Shown: positions 9,534 to 19,365 of the stretch, piece after piece
Layout: every line of letters begins with the position of its first letter
Position numbering within the stretch: position 1 is the stretch's first letter
Origin: Afifellaceae bacterium
GTDB taxonomy: Bacteria > Pseudomonadota > Alphaproteobacteria > Rhizobiales > Afifellaceae
Length of the DNA stretch: 64,000 bases
Direction: 5' to 3'
Assembly (NCBI GenBank): GCA_028284625.1
Contig: JANQRH010000020.1
Coordinates: 1 to 64,000, forward strand
Made by a program: the position numbers and the translations under genes
The notes under the pieces: generated by a model
Seen by the model: only the letters and a program-made list of their open reading frames with translations
Databases searched by the model: none
What the model was told of the DNA's origin: nothing

Positions 9534-11468
9534 TCACGATTGCGGCTGCGGCTCCATCCCGGTGTCGCCGCCCTTATCGGATTGCGGCTTGACCGCACCC
9601 GTTGACGGCACGGCCGAACCGCGCGGCGTCGATGGCGTGTCGTCGCTTGAGGGGTCCTCACGCACGGGGCGCTTGCCAGCCAGGAGGTCCTTGATCTCTT
9701 CGCCGGAAAGCGTCTCGAACTCCAACAGGCCCTGCGCCAGGGTCTCCAGATTGTCGCTCTCGGCGGTAAGGATGCGCTTAGCTTCCTCGTATCCTTCGTC
9801 GACCAGACGGCGGACTTCCACGTCGATCTTGCGGGCCGTCTCCTCCGAGACGTTCTGCTGCCGCGCCACCGAATGCCCGAGGAAGACCTCTTCCTGGTTC
9901 TCGCCGAGCGCCACGCGGCCCACCGCATCGGAGAAGCCCCAGCGCGTCACCATCGCGCGCGCCAGCTTAGTCGCCTGCTCAATGTCGGAGGCGGCGCCGG
10001 AGGTGACCTTCTTGCTGCCGAAGACCAGCTCCTCCGCAACGCGTCCGCCCATGAGGATCGCCAGTCGCGACGTCATCTGCTCAAACGTCATGGAGAGCTG
10101 GTCGCGTTCGGGAAGCTGCATCACCATGCCGAGCGCCCGCCCGCGCGGGATGATCGTCGCTTTGTGGACCGGATCGGTGGACGGCACGTTGAGCGCCACG
10201 ATGGCGTGGCCGCCTTCGTGATAAGCCGTCAGCCGCTTCTCATCCTCCGTCATGACCAAGGTGCGCCGCTCCGCGCCCATCATCACCTTGTCCTTGGCGT
10301 CCTCAAACTCGTGCATGGTGACGAGCCGCTTGCCGCGCCGCGCCGCCAGAAGGGCCGCCTCGTTGACGAGGTTCATCAGATCGGCGCCTGAGAAGCCGGG
10401 CGTGCCCCGCGCTACCGTCTTCAAATTGACGCCCGGCGCCAGCGGCACCTTGCGCACATGCACCTTGAGGATCTTCTCCCGCCCGATGACATCGGGATTG
10501 GGCACCACGATCTGCCGGTCGAAGCGGCCGGGCCTCAGAAGCGCCGGGTCAAGCACGTCAGGCCGGTTGGTCGCGGCGATGAGGATGATGCCCTCGTTCG
10601 CTTCAAAGCCGTCCATCTCCACAAGGAGCTGATTGAGCGTCTGCTCGCGTTCGTCATTGCCGCCGCCGAGACCGGCGCCACGATGACGGCCGACTGCGTC
10701 GATCTCATCGATGAAGATGATGCACGGCGCGTTCTTCTTGGCCTGCTCGAACATGTCGCGCACGCGGCTTGCGCCCACGCCCACGAACATCTCCACGAAG
10801 TCGGAACCGGAGATGGTGAAGAACGGCACGTTCGCTTCGCCGGCAATGGCACGCGCCAGAAGCGTCTTACCGGTGCCCGGAGGGCCGACCAGAAGCACGC
10901 CACGCGGAATACGTCCGCCGAGCCGTTGGAACTTTTGCGGGTCGCGCAGGAACTCGACGATCTCTTCGAGGTCTTCCTTGGCCTCGTCCACGCCGGCCAC
11001 GTCCTCAAACGTCACGCGGCCATGCGCCTCGGTGAGGAGCTTCGCCTTCGACTTGCCGAAGCCCATGGCGCGGCCGCCCGCGCCTTGCATCTGCCGCATG
11101 AAAAAGATCCACACGGCGATCAACAGGAACATCGGGAACCACGACACCAACACGGAGAGGAACGACATGCTCTCGTCGTCCTGGCGCGCCTTGATCGACA
11201 CGCCGCGTTCTTCAAGCAGCGTCACGTAATCGGCGTTCTCCGGCGCTACGGTTTGGAACCGCGAGCCGTCGCTATATTGCCCGGTGATTTCCTGACCGGA
11301 GATGACGACGCTCTTGACGCGTCCTTCCGTCGTATCGGTCCGGAATTGCGAGTAGGTGATCTCCGCCGCGCCCGACTGACCGGCCGGATTCTGGAACAGG
11401 TTGAAGAGCGCCACCAGCAAAAGCAGAATGACCGCCCACAGCGCAAAGTTCCGAAAATTCTGATTCAT
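9534..11468 (-). CDS. ftsH: ATP-dependent zinc metalloprotease FtsH
   Basis: FtsH is a hexameric membrane AAA protease degrading damaged membrane proteins and regulators. The 644 residues show a transmembrane helix at about 8-25, a periplasmic domain, a second helix at about 104-124, then the AAA module with Walker A GPPGTGKT (195-202), Walker B FIDEID and the SRH region RPGRFDRQI. The zinc protease motif is HEGGH at 417-421, where the second x is the usual Gly but the first is Gly instead of the common Ala. The last 40 residues are disordered. It follows tilS with 132 bases between. Confidence 0.97.
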   Translation of the reverse strand: MNQNFRNFALWAVILLLLVALFNLFQNPAGQSGAAEITYSQFRTDTTEGRVKSVVISGQEITGQYSDGSRFQTVAPENADYVTLLEERGVSIKARQDDESMSFLSVLVSWFPMFLLIAVWIFFMRQMQGAGGRAMGFGKSKAKLLTEAHGRVTFEDVAGVDEAKEDLEEIVEFLRDPQKFQRLGGRIPRGVLLVGPPGTGKTLLARAIAGEANVPFFTISGSDFVEMFVGVGASRVRDMFEQAKKNAPCIIFIDEIDAVGRHRGAGLGGGNDEREQTLNQLLVEMDGFEANEGIILIAATNRPDVLDPALLRPGRFDRQIVVPNPDVIGREKILKVHVRKVPLAPGVNLKTVARGTPGFSGADLMNLVNEAALLAARRGKRLVTMHEFEDAKDKVMMGAERRTLVMTEDEKRLTAYHEGGHAIVALNVPSTDPVHKATIIPRGRALGMVMQLPERDQLSMTFEQMTSRLAILMGGRVAEELVFGSKKVTSGAASDIEQATKLARAMVTRWGFSDAVGRVALGENQEEVFLGHSVARQQNVSEETARKIDVEVRRLVDEGYEEAKRILTAESDNLETLAQGLLEFETLSGEEIKDLLAGKRPVREDPSSDDTPSTPRGSAVPSTGAVKPQSDKGGDTGMEPQPQS

Positions 11469-11600
11469 TCGGTCGTTTCTCCGGCAGGGCGCCTCAGCGG
11501 CGCGGCCTTCCCCATACCGCTAGATAGGTTCTAGCATAGTTGCTGCCAAGGTGAACCGGCGGCGACGCCTTGGAAGCCAAACCGCCGCAAAAGGTGAATT

Positions 11601-12899
11601 TCAGTGTAGCCCAGGACGCCCGAATTCCTGGCTGACCAGGCATTCCGCGCCGAGAACGCTGAACTCCGGGCCGTCGTCGGCGGCCAAGACGCCCTCCGGC
11701 AGCGCCACAAGCGTCCCATCTTGATACAGCCCCGGCAGCGTCCGCAGCGTCGCCTGGTCGGCGCCGGCGGCCTTGAGACGCCGCTCAGCCCAGCCGAGCG
11801 GCGCGAGGCTGAGTCTCCCGGGGAGGTTCGGCACCTCGACACGGAAACGCATATCCCAGACCACAGACTGGCCAGCCGACACGGTGGTCTCGCACAGGCC
11901 GTCGCGACCCCATTCGCGGCGCGCGACACATTCGCCGCGGCGCACGTCGATCACGACGCCGTGTAGCGTGCGTTTGACGGCCGCCTCATCGCCAGCCTCG
12001 AGAATGGCCGAACGGAGCGCCTCAACGCTGTCGAGCCGCGGCGTGTATTCCGCGCCGCCGACCGCCCTGAGAATCAATGCCAGTGCCCGCAGCCCGATCT
12101 CCTCAGGCACAGCGGCAATTGATTCAGGCCGCCCTCTCGCAACACCAAACCGGTCGAAGGCGAAGTGCTTGCGCACGAACGATCGCGCGCTGTCATCCAG
12201 CGCGGCCGCTGCACGCCCCAACCGCTTCGCAGTCTCCGCCAGCCGCTCCGCCGTGAGCCCATGGGCGGCAAGGTCCGGCATCAGCGCCCGCATCCGCACG
12301 CGGTCGAAGCGCTGATCCTCGTTGCTTGGATCGCTCACCACCGGAAGGCCGCTTTCCGCGGCGATGGCGCTGAGCGTCTCCCGCGACACGTTAAGCAGCG
12401 GCCGAACCACCTCAACGCCATGAGCCGTACTGGTCTCGCTCATAGCGGCAAGCCCATAGACGCCCGACCCGCGCGCCAGTCGGAGAAGAAACGTCTCGGC
12501 TTGGTCGTCGCGATGATGCGCTGTGACGATCGCGTCGTACCCGGCCCCAAGCGCCGCGTCCGCAAGGCAGCGATAGCGCACGCGCCGCGCCCAGTCTTGA
12601 AGATTGCCGGAGACGTGCGGCTCGCCCGCTTTCACGACCCGGACCGGCAGACCGAGTTGCTCGCCGTTCCGCACGACCAGCTCAGCCTCCGCCGCGGCGG
12701 CTGGCCTCAGCCCGTGATCGACGCAAACCACCAGCGTCGGCGGCTGCTCCCGCCACTTGGCCATGAGCACCATGAGCGCGGTGGAATCCGCGCCTCCGGA
12801 GACGGCGAGCACAAGCCCGCGGCGGCCGGCGAGGCGACGAAAAATATGGGATGGATCGAGAGAGGCAGCCTTAGCAGCCGGCCCGGCCTTGCTCTTCAT
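11601..12899 (-). CDS. tilS: tRNA(Ile)-lysidine synthase
   Basis: TilS attaches lysine to C34 of the CAU-anticodon tRNA-Ile so that it reads AUA. The 432-residue protein has the PP-loop SGGADSTAL near residues 34-42, the adenylation-domain motif TAHHRDDQAETFLLRLARGSG and the downstream RPLLNVSRETL segment. The C-terminal third is less conserved and corresponds to the TilS substrate-binding domains. Its start overlaps the end of ybgF by 29 bases, consistent with a coupled operon, and the order ybgF-tilS-ftsH-glmM is common in Hyphomicrobiales. Confidence 0.94.
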   Translation of the reverse strand: MKSKAGPAAKAASLDPSHIFRRLAGRRGLVLAVSGGADSTALMVLMAKWREQPPTLVVCVDHGLRPAAAAEAELVVRNGEQLGLPVRVVKAGEPHVSGNLQDWARRVRYRCLADAALGAGYDAIVTAHHRDDQAETFLLRLARGSGVYGLAAMSETSTAHGVEVVRPLLNVSRETLSAIAAESGLPVVSDPSNEDQRFDRVRMRALMPDLAAHGLTAERLAETAKRLGRAAAALDDSARSFVRKHFAFDRFGVARGRPESIAAVPEEIGLRALALILRAVGGAEYTPRLDSVEALRSAILEAGDEAAVKRTLHGVVIDVRRGECVARREWGRDGLCETTVSAGQSVVWDMRFRVEVPNLPGRLSLAPLGWAERRLKAAGADQATLRTLPGLYQDGTLVALPEGVLAADDGPEFSVLGAECLVSQEFGRPGLH

Positions 12900-13743
12900 T
12901 GACCCGGCTCATCAGCGACGCCGAGGCGTTCGGATATTTGCGCCCGACCTCCGCAAAGGTGGCGCAGGCGGCCTGCGCCTCGCCGAGCGCCGACAGCGAC
13001 ATGCCGAGCTTCAAAAGCGCATCCGGCCCTTTGTTGCTCGTCGGCGCGGTCTTGTAGACGGTGAGGAACGAGTTCGCCGCTTCGCGGTACTCGCCCTGCT
13101 GGAGATGGCTTTCGCCAAGCCAGAACTGGGCGTCGGCCGTCTGCGGATCGCCGGGGAACGAAGCCAGCCACGCCTTCAGGCTCTCCTCGGCAAGCGCGTA
13201 ATCGCCGGTCAGGATGTAGCCATAGGCGAGATCGTATTCGTCCGCCGCCGAGCCACTGAGCGCGGTCACGCGCGATGGCGCATTCGGCAGCGCGGCTGTT
13301 TGTGTGCTGCCGTCTTGACCGGGCGGGTTGGGATTGCCGAACTCCGGCTTGACGAGCTCCGGCGCTACGCCAGCGGCGAGCGTGGAAAGGTCGACCGGCC
13401 CGTCGCCGCCGGCTCCCTCCGGCGCGACCAGTGGATCACCCGACGCCACACCCAGCGTGCCGAGCACTTGCGTGCCATCGCCGGCCCCGCCCGGTTGCTG
13501 CACATCCTGTCCGGTCGTGACGGTGCCCGTCTGCAGCGGCGCGCTTTGCAGCGGCGGCAGGCCAAGTTGCGCGCGAAGCTGATTCACCTCGTAGGCCAGG
13601 CGCTCATTGTCGCCCGTCAGCTGCCGAATGCGCTGCTCCAGTTCCTGGATATAGAGGCGCATCTGCCCTTCTTCTTGCGTCTGTGCGCCGGCCGGCATGG
13701 CCAACCACAGACAGGCAAACGCTGCAACGCAAGCTCGCATCAT
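12871..13743 (-). CDS. ybgF: Tol-Pal system coordinator (YbgF/CpoB)
   Basis: CpoB/YbgF is a periplasmic protein that links Tol-Pal with peptidoglycan synthesis at division. The 290 residues have a signal peptide ending at AMPAGA-QTQ, a short coiled coil (IQELEQRIRQLTGDNERLAYEVNQLR split here as residues 31-56), a Gly/Pro-rich linker of about 80 residues, and a C-terminal TPR block (about 165-285) with DEYDLAYGYILTGDYALAEE-type repeats. It is separated from pal by a terminator, so it may have its own promoter as well as read-through. Confidence 0.93.
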   Translation of the reverse strand: MMRACVAAFACLWLAMPAGAQTQEEGQMRLYIQELEQRIRQLTGDNERLAYEVNQLRAQLGLPPLQSAPLQTGTVTTGQDVQQPGGAGDGTQVLGTLGVASGDPLVAPEGAGGDGPVDLSTLAAGVAPELVKPEFGNPNPPGQDGSTQTAALPNAPSRVTALSGSAADEYDLAYGYILTGDYALAEESLKAWLASFPGDPQTADAQFWLGESHLQQGEYREAANSFLTVYKTAPTSNKGPDALLKLGMSLSALGEAQAACATFAEVGRKYPNASASLMSRVNEEQGRAGC

Positions 13744-13855
13744 CGCAACAAGACTCCCGCCAGTTCCGGCCTTCTACACCCATCCGACCAATTCGGCCAA
13801 ACTTCGACATTCCCGTGGAAATGGAGAGGCCTGTGAAGCGCTAGGGCCCCGAAAA

Positions 13856-13882
13856 CCAAAAGGCCCGCGCGACGGCGGGCCT
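13856..13882 (-). terminator. Intrinsic terminator downstream of pal
   Basis: AGGCCCGC (13861-13868) and GCGGGCCT (13875-13882) form an 8-bp stem with a 6-base loop; in the leftward direction it is followed by TTTTGGTTTT. It lies about 30 bases past the pal stop codon and before ybgF. Confidence 0.85.
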
Positions 13883-13911
13883 TCCTGTGATGCCAATGCT
13901 TAAGCCGGTAG

Positions 13912-14400
13912 CTAGCCCGTTCCCTCCAGCACGGTCACAGAGCGGCGATTCTGCGACCAGCAGGAAATGTCGTCGCACACGGCGACGGGGCGCTCCTTGC
14001 CAAAGGAGAGCGTGCGCATGCGATTGGCGGCAACGCCCCGCGCAATCATATAGTCGCGCACAGCCGCGGCGCGTCTGGCGCCGAGCGCGATATTGTATTC
14101 GCGCGTACCGCGCTCATCGGCGTGGCCTTCCAGCACGAAAGCGTAATTGGGATATTGGCTGAGCCACTGAACCTGCCGGTCAAGCGTGGCGCGGGCCTGC
14201 GGGGTCAGCGCCGACGAATCGGTCTCAAAAAACACCCGATCGCCGACCGCGACCTGAAACTCCTGCGCGCTCCCCGGAACGGCCGAACCGGTCAGCCCGG
14301 CCTCGACTGTTTTTTGCTGACTGGCGCAGCCGGCGGCGAAGATAGCTGCGCCCAGCATCGCAGCGGCGACGACTTTTCCGACGGATGGGCGGGACGGCAT
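13912..14400 (-). CDS. pal: Peptidoglycan-associated lipoprotein
   Basis: Pal is an outer-membrane lipoprotein that binds peptidoglycan and anchors the Tol-Pal complex at the division site. The 162 residues carry a signal with lipobox AIFAAGC (lipidated Cys near 25) and an OmpA-like domain from about residue 48, with FETDSSALTPQAR, the peptidoglycan-binding EGHADERGTREYNIALGARRA and SFGKERP. It is separated from tolB by an unrelated dehydrogenase gene, and a terminator follows. Confidence 0.96.
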   Translation of the reverse strand: MPSRPSVGKVVAAAMLGAAIFAAGCASQQKTVEAGLTGSAVPGSAQEFQVAVGDRVFFETDSSALTPQARATLDRQVQWLSQYPNYAFVLEGHADERGTREYNIALGARRAAAVRDYMIARGVAANRMRTLSFGKERPVAVCDDISCWSQNRRSVTVLEGTG

Positions 14401-14437
14401 TGCCGGAACTCCTTAGCGAACGTGTCGGCGTACTGGT

Positions 14438-14452
14438 AACCTTCTTAAGGTT
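14438..14452. promoter_or_regulatory. Palindrome in the pal promoter region
   Basis: AACCTT and AAGGTT flank three bases and are followed by TTAA, about 40 bases upstream of the pal start. On the leftward strand it includes TTAACC, a CtrA half-site. The function is inferred only from position and symmetry. Confidence 0.35.
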
Positions 14453-14619
14453 AAGCAGGTGTCAACAACGCGCTGCGTCCCCTCGCGAGCGTCGCGTCCC
14501 TATAGCGCGAATGCCCGATCCGGCAAAGAAATAGGCCGGAGAGTTGGCTTCTCACCGAGTCGAGATTGGCAAGCGAGCGTCTAGCGCGGCGGCGAATGGC
14601 CGCCGCGCCGGTTGCCCGC

Positions 14620-15435
14620 CTACAGGCCGAACTGCGCCTTGACGCCGGCCATGTAGGCCGCGTCGTCCACCGCGGCGCGGTTGGCGACGTATTCCTTGGC
14701 GTCTTCGCCCGCCGTGTAGCGAAGCTGGTCGGTTCCGTCCGTCACGGCTTCGTAGATCACATCTGCGACAACGCTGGCATCTGACGCATTGGCCATAATG
14801 CCTTCGAACGCGCCGGCAATGGCGCCCGCCATGCCCTGATATTCCTCCAAGCTCTCATCGTTGGTGAAGTCGAAAGAGCGGCCGGCGAAATCCGTCTTGA
14901 TGGCTCCCGGCTCCACGATCTTCATTTTCGCGCCAATGAGGCCCAGCTCGAAGCTGAGGGATTCCGACAGCCCTTCCACCGCAAACTTCGTGCCGTGATA
15001 AAGCGTGCCGAGCGGGAACGTGACCTTGCCGGCGATCGACGAGATGTTGACGAACACGCCGTCCCTGTTGGCGCGAAAATGCGGCAGCGCCGCCTTGGTG
15101 ACCTCCAGGAGCCCAATCACGTTGGTGTCGAACTGCCGTCTGATCCCCTCCATCGGAAAGGCCTCAAGCGGACCGAAAGCGCCGTAACCGGCATTGTTCA
15201 CAACCGCATCGATCTTGCCGAACCGCTCAATGCCGGCGGCGAATGCGGACCGGATGGAGTCGGAATCCGTCACGTCAAGCCGCGTGACCAGAACGTTGTC
15301 GAGCTTTGCGAGGTCGGCTCCCGCCTCGGGCTTCCGCATCGTCGCGATGACGTTCCAGCCCTTCTCCTGAAAAAGCATCGCAGTGGTTTTGCCGATGCCC
15401 GTCGAGGCACCGGTGATCAGAATTGTCTTAGGCAT
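14620..15435 (-). CDS. Classical short-chain dehydrogenase/reductase
   Basis: This 271-residue SDR has the NAD(P) motif TGASTGIG at about residues 8-15, the NNAGYGAFGP strand, catalytic Ser in NISSIAGK and the YHGTK Tyr-Lys pair. An arginine-rich context after beta-2 (ATMRKPEAG) suggests NADP preference. The closest well-known groups are the YdfG/oxidoreductase-like SDRs acting on aldehydes, ketones or alcohols; the substrate is unknown. I start at ATG 15435, where AGGGAAG precedes and the Rossmann strand begins at once. It lies between tolB and pal, same strand, a position where other Hyphomicrobiales normally have no gene. Confidence 0.88.
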   Translation of the reverse strand: MPKTILITGASTGIGKTTAMLFQEKGWNVIATMRKPEAGADLAKLDNVLVTRLDVTDSDSIRSAFAAGIERFGKIDAVVNNAGYGAFGPLEAFPMEGIRRQFDTNVIGLLEVTKAALPHFRANRDGVFVNISSIAGKVTFPLGTLYHGTKFAVEGLSESLSFELGLIGAKMKIVEPGAIKTDFAGRSFDFTNDESLEEYQGMAGAIAGAFEGIMANASDASVVADVIYEAVTDGTDQLRYTAGEDAKEYVANRAAVDDAAYMAGVKAQFGL

Positions 15436-15565
15436 GTGGGGCTTCCCTGCTTGGTTGGCGCGCTGCGCACTGGTCCCTCGCGGGACTGCCGGCACAGATG
15501 GTAACGCCGCCCCGGTCCGTCCAGACCGAAAAGCAGCCTTCGCGTGTGTTTTTTTGAGAGTCGCG

Positions 15566-16921
15566 CTAGCTCAAAAGCGGCGACCAAGCCGGGTCGGATG
15601 CGAAGCTCGGCGTCGGCACGATCTGCTCGTTATAGCCGGTGATGTCGACCGACCAGAGCTGCGGCCCGCCATTCGCGCCGCCGGAATCGCGGAAGAACAT
15701 GAGCACGCGGCCATTCGGCGCCCAGGTCGGACCTTCGTTGTGAAAGCCCTCCGTCAGGATGCGCTCGCCCGATCCGTCCGGCCGCATGACGCCGATCTTG
15801 AAGGCGCCGCCTTCCTGCTTTGTGAAGGCGATCAGATCGCCGCGCGGCGACCACACGGGCGTTCCGTACTTACCGGCGCCGAAGGAAATGCGTTGCGCCG
15901 GTCCGCCGAGCGCGCTCATGACGTAAAGCTGCTGCTGCCCGCCGCGGTCGGATTCAAACACCACCTGCGCGCCATTGGGCGAGAAGGACGGCGCCGTATC
16001 GATGGAGGGCGAGTCCGTCAGCCGGGTGAGTTGGCGGGTTCTGAGATCCAAACGATAGATGTTGGAATTGCTGCCCTGCTGCAGCGAAAGAACGACATGC
16101 TGCCCGTCGGGCGAGAAGCGCGGGCTGAATGCCATGTTCGGGAAATTGCCGATCAGCTCGCGTTGCCCGGTCTCAATGTTGAGCACGAAGATGTGCCAAT
16201 TGTCGCCGGTGAGAGAGGCGTAGGCGATCTCCTGTCGCGACGGCGAGAAGCGCGGCGTCACGACGATATCCTCGCCGCTGGTCAGGTAGCGCACATTCGC
16301 GCCGTCCTGATCCATGATGGCGAGACGCTTCACGCGCTGCGCCTTGCCGCCGGTTTCGTCGACGAAAGCCACACGGCTGTCAAAATAGCCGCGCTCGCCG
16401 GTCAGCCGTGAATAGACCGAATCCGTGATGATATGCGCGAGGCGTCGCCAATTGTCGGGCGCGGCGAAGAACTGCTTGCCGATCAGATACTGACCCGACA
16501 CCACGTCCCACAATCGATACTCCGCCATGATACGGCCATCGCCGGTGGGCGCCACGCTGCCGGAGACGAGCGCCTGCGCACTGAGCGGCCGCCAGTTGGC
16601 AAAGTTCGGCGTGACGTTCGGCGGCGCCACTGGTTCGATGAAGGCGGCCGGGTCGATCGGCGCGAAGAGACCCGAGCGCTTCAAGTTCGCCGTGATCACC
16701 TGAGCCACGTTCTGGCTGAGTTCGTCGACCGCACCGCCGGCGCCGACGAAGGACGGAACGGCGATCGGCATCGGCTGGATCGTGCCTTGCGTGATGTCGA
16801 CGCGAAGCTGCGCCAGCGCCTGATCGCTTGTGGTGGCGCCCGTAACGCCAATAGCCGAAAGGAAGACGGCAAGCAGAATCGCCGGTCGCGTTTGCCGAGA
16901 GGCCCATCCCGCAAGTCTCAT
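15566..16921 (-). CDS. tolB: Tol-Pal system periplasmic beta-propeller TolB
   Basis: TolB is the periplasmic partner linking Pal and TolA. The 451-residue product starts at ATG 16921 with AGGA just upstream, has a signal peptide ending around DQALA, an N-terminal alpha/beta domain (about 30-170) and a C-terminal six-bladed propeller with repeats such as [14 protein letters not shown] and [17 protein letters not shown]. Upstream extension to 17062 is open but would overlap tolA and lacks homology. It starts 16 bases after the tolA stop. Confidence 0.95.
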   Translation of the reverse strand: MRLAGWASRQTRPAILLAVFLSAIGVTGATTSDQALAQLRVDITQGTIQPMPIAVPSFVGAGGAVDELSQNVAQVITANLKRSGLFAPIDPAAFIEPVAPPNVTPNFANWRPLSAQALVSGSVAPTGDGRIMAEYRLWDVVSGQYLIGKQFFAAPDNWRRLAHIITDSVYSRLTGERGYFDSRVAFVDETGGKAQRVKRLAIMDQDGANVRYLTSGEDIVVTPRFSPSRQEIAYASLTGDNWHIFVLNIETGQRELIGNFPNMAFSPRFSPDGQHVVLSLQQGSNSNIYRLDLRTRQLTRLTDSPSIDTAPSFSPNGAQVVFESDRGGQQQLYVMSALGGPAQRISFGAGKYGTPVWSPRGDLIAFTKQEGGAFKIGVMRPDGSGERILTEGFHNEGPTWAPNGRVLMFFRDSGGANGGPQLWSVDITGYNEQIVPTPSFASDPAWSPLLS

Positions 16922-16937
16922 TCCTGGCTTCCTTTCG

Positions 16938-17903
16938 TTACCCGCCAAGCATCTCGCGCGGATCGAAGACAAAGTCGATCCGGTTCCAGATTGTATACGT
17001 CTCCGGCCGCAATATGTCGCCAAATGGGGCGCATTGCACGACGGCGCGCAACGCCGCTTCAACGGCTACCTGCGCGCGCGGATCGCTCGCCTGCTCCACG
17101 CGCTTGACCACCGGTGGGCGGGCGAGACTGCCGTCCTCCAGAAGGTCGATCCGCACTTCCACCACCAGGCTGCCCGCCTCCTGCACGGCGATCGGCGGAT
17201 TCCAACAGCGATAGAGGCGCGCCTTGAGCGCACCGATTTCGCTCTGCGTCATCGCCGCTTCCGCCCGTCCGTCGATCGAACCGATGGTTTGCGGTTCATC
17301 GACCGGATTGGGGTCTCCGCCGCCGCTCGGGTCCTGTTTGTTGAGGAGAGCGGCGATGTCGTCGGTGTTGAACTCAGGCTCCTCCGCCTGCGGATCAGCC
17401 GGCGGACGCGGCGGCTCAACGCGCGCAACGTCCCTTGGCGGCTCCGGCCGCGCGCGCGGCACATTGGGATTGGTGATCACCCGCGGCTCCGCTTCCGGCT
17501 CCGGCTCGGCTTCCGGTTCAGGAGGCAGAAGCTCGGGCTCTGGTTCCGGCGGCGCCGGCTCCGGCTCCACTTCGGCGAGCTCGGGCTCAGGCTCCGGCGC
17601 GGGCTCAGGGTCCGACGGTGGCGCTTCTGCGGGCTCAACCGGTGTCTCGGCCGGCGCTTCCAGCGGCTCAGGCGCAGGTACCTCGGCCTCAATCTCAGCG
17701 ATCGGCTGCGGCTCTTCCTCTGGCGGCAGTTCCGATGTCTTGATGCCGGCCAGAAGGTCCGTCACCTCATCGACCGTAACGAGCTCCACTGGCAGCGCTT
17801 CAATGTCCTCCGCTTCAAGCGACGGACCGGACGGCAGCGCGATCAGGCCGAGCCCCAAAATCGCAACATGGCCGATGACGGAGAAGGTCAGCCCGGCGCG
17901 CAT
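16938..17903 (-). CDS. tolA: TolA, with Glu/Pro-rich central region
   Basis: TolA bridges the inner-membrane TolQR motor and the outer membrane. The 321 residues begin with one membrane anchor ([17 protein letters not shown]). The middle (about 60-190) is a low-complexity Glu/Pro-rich stretch of EPEPE and PEPEPEL units rather than the Ala/Lys-rich helix of enterobacterial TolA, so it should be extended like TonB. The C-terminal domain (about 215-321) has the two conserved cysteines in LYRCWNPP and VVQCAPF. It sits between tolR (3 bases) and tolB (16 bases). Confidence 0.92.
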   Translation of the reverse strand: MRAGLTFSVIGHVAILGLGLIALPSGPSLEAEDIEALPVELVTVDEVTDLLAGIKTSELPPEEEPQPIAEIEAEVPAPEPLEAPAETPVEPAEAPPSDPEPAPEPEPELAEVEPEPAPPEPEPELLPPEPEAEPEPEAEPRVITNPNVPRARPEPPRDVARVEPPRPPADPQAEEPEFNTDDIAALLNKQDPSGGGDPNPVDEPQTIGSIDGRAEAAMTQSEIGALKARLYRCWNPPIAVQEAGSLVVEVRIDLLEDGSLARPPVVKRVEQASDPRAQVAVEAALRAVVQCAPFGDILRPETYTIWNRIDFVFDPREMLGG

Positions 17904-17906
17904 GGC

Positions 17907-18356
17907 TCAGCTTTCCGTCTCCTGCGCGGTCACCAGGCCGATGCGCTTGTAGCCGGCAGCGTTGAGCCGCCCCATGACGCGCATGACCGTTCCGTAATCA
18001 GCGGCCCGGTCGCCGCGCACGAAGATGCGCTCATTGAGGCCGTTCAGTGCAATCGCCTGCAGGATGGAGATCAGCCGATCCGCTTCGACTGCCTCTTCCT
18101 GCAGGAAGATCGTACCGTCGGCGCGGATGGAGATGGTGATCGGCTCCGCATCGCCCTCAAGCGACTTGGCCTGCGTCTCTGGCAAATCGATCGGCACGCC
18201 GACGGTCAGAAGCGGCGCCGCCACCATGAAGATGATCAGAAGCACCAGCATCACGTCGACGAACGGCGTGACGTTGATCTCCGCCATGGGCAGATAGCGC
18301 CGCCGCGCTTTGTGGCGGCGTCCGGTCGGTGTTGCTGAGGCGGGCGCGCCAGCCAT
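17907..18356 (-). CDS. tolR: TolR proton-channel subunit (ExbD family)
   Basis: TolR forms the proton-driven motor with TolQ. The 149-residue protein has the single transmembrane helix at about 28-47 with INVTPFVDVMLVLLIIFMV, including the proton-carrying Asp after VTPFV, and a periplasmic domain containing IFVRGDRAADYGTVMRVMG. Its ATG overlaps the tolQ stop by one base (TGATG), so translation is coupled. Confidence 0.96.
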   Translation of the reverse strand: MAGAPASATPTGRRHKARRRYLPMAEINVTPFVDVMLVLLIIFMVAAPLLTVGVPIDLPETQAKSLEGDAEPITISIRADGTIFLQEEAVEADRLISILQAIALNGLNERIFVRGDRAADYGTVMRVMGRLNAAGYKRIGLVTAQETES

Positions 18357-19072
18357 CAGGCAGCGTCCCGCTCGTCGATCTGCCGCGACAGGATGGCGGC
18401 GAATTCATCGGCGAAGCCCTCCATGCGGGTCGCAAGGCGCGCCACCTGACCGGAGAACTTGTTGTAGAAAACCACCGCCGGAATGGCGGCAAGCAGCCCA
18501 AGCGCGGTGGCCAACAGCGCCTCGGCAATACCCGGCGCGACAACTGCGAGGTTGGTGTTCTCCGCCGCGGCGATCGCCTGGAATGAGGTCATGATGCCCC
18601 ACACCGTTCCGAAGAGGCCGATGAACGGCCCCGCCGATCCAACCGTGGCAAGCACCAGGAGCCGCCGCTCAAGCCGGTCCACTTCGCGCGCCAGCGTCAC
18701 GTCCATCACACGGTCGATGCGCCCGCCCAATCCGTGCAGCGAGCGCACGCCCGATTCGTAGGTGCGCTTCCATTCGCGCATCGCCGCCACGAACAAAGCG
18801 GCGATGCCGCTGGCGTTGCGACCGGAGACTTGCTGATAGAGTTCTTCCAGCGACTGGCCGGACCAGAAGACGTTCTCAAAGTGGTCCATCTGCCGCCGCA
18901 CGCGGGCGAAGAGCAGATATTTGTCGATGATGATCGCCCAACACCAGATCGATGCGAAGATGAGGCCGAGGATCACCGCCTTGACGACGATATGCGCCTG
19001 CCAAAACAGCCCGAACAGCGAAAAGTCGCCCGCAGGCCCGGCCAACGCGGTCTGTACGACATCAGGATTCAT
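18356..19072 (-). CDS. tolQ: TolQ proton-channel subunit (ExbB/MotA family)
   Basis: TolQ is the multi-helix subunit of the Tol energiser. The 238-residue protein has three membrane spans (about 26-46, 140-160, 175-195) and the conserved GLFGTVWGIMTSF loop and AEALLATALGLLAAIPAVVFYN segment lining the channel. It is the first gene of tolQRAB. The 290-base region upstream carries a repeat element and a TTAACCAT motif. Confidence 0.96.
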   Translation of the reverse strand: MNPDVVQTALAGPAGDFSLFGLFWQAHIVVKAVILGLIFASIWCWAIIIDKYLLFARVRRQMDHFENVFWSGQSLEELYQQVSGRNASGIAALFVAAMREWKRTYESGVRSLHGLGGRIDRVMDVTLAREVDRLERRLLVLATVGSAGPFIGLFGTVWGIMTSFQAIAAAENTNLAVVAPGIAEALLATALGLLAAIPAVVFYNKFSGQVARLATRMEGFADEFAAILSRQIDERDAA

Positions 19073-19126
19073 GGGAAGGATCGCCTGTTCCGATCTCGCG
19101 CGGCTTGTCGCCGCCGAATGTGTCTA

Positions 19127-19175
19127 GAGCATGATCCCGAAAAGTGGATACCGGTTTTCGGACAAGAACATGCTC
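19127..19175. repeat. Rhizobial extragenic palindromic element
   Basis: The element begins GAGCATGATCCCGAAAAGTG and ends in CATGCTC, with inner arms TCCCGAAAA and TTTTCGGA, giving an interrupted cruciform of 49 bases. It is a full-length relative of the truncated copy at 1154. Such elements are dispersed by the hundred in Hyphomicrobiales intergenic regions. It lies between ybgC and tolQ. The rest of 19073-19365 shows no gene. Confidence 0.75.
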
Positions 19176-19314
19176 CAACGAAGAGACAAGGTGATAGAGC
19201 GTTGGAGCGACAACAAGCGACAACGCTCTGAAGCGCGGCCCGCGGGCGCTTAGCCCCAGCCTGGCGCCGCAACCTCGTGCCCTTTCCGGTCCCGCCGCGG
19301 CACCCCAACACTTT

Positions 19315-19322
19315 ATGGTTAA
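19315..19322 (-). promoter_or_regulatory. Possible CtrA half-site upstream of tolQ
   Basis: The leftward strand reads TTAACCAT, a known CtrA half-site sequence, about 245 bases before the tolQ start. The distance is large and a single 8-mer is weak evidence. Confidence 0.25.
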
Positions 19323-19365
19323 CGGATGGTGACGATCAAGGCGTTGGGAGGGCGCAAAGTGCCGG

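Noticed and set aside
17490-17700. Tandem DNA repeats inside tolA taken as a microsatellite or CRISPR-like array
   Set aside because: The periodicity reflects the Glu-Pro-coding low-complexity spacer; there are no unique spacers or constant palindromic repeats.
16830-18338. Long + strand open frame of about 500 codons opposite tolA and tolR
   Set aside because: It is antisense to tolB-tolA-tolR, has an Arg/Leu/His-rich composition typical of GC-rich shadow frames and no recognisable domain.
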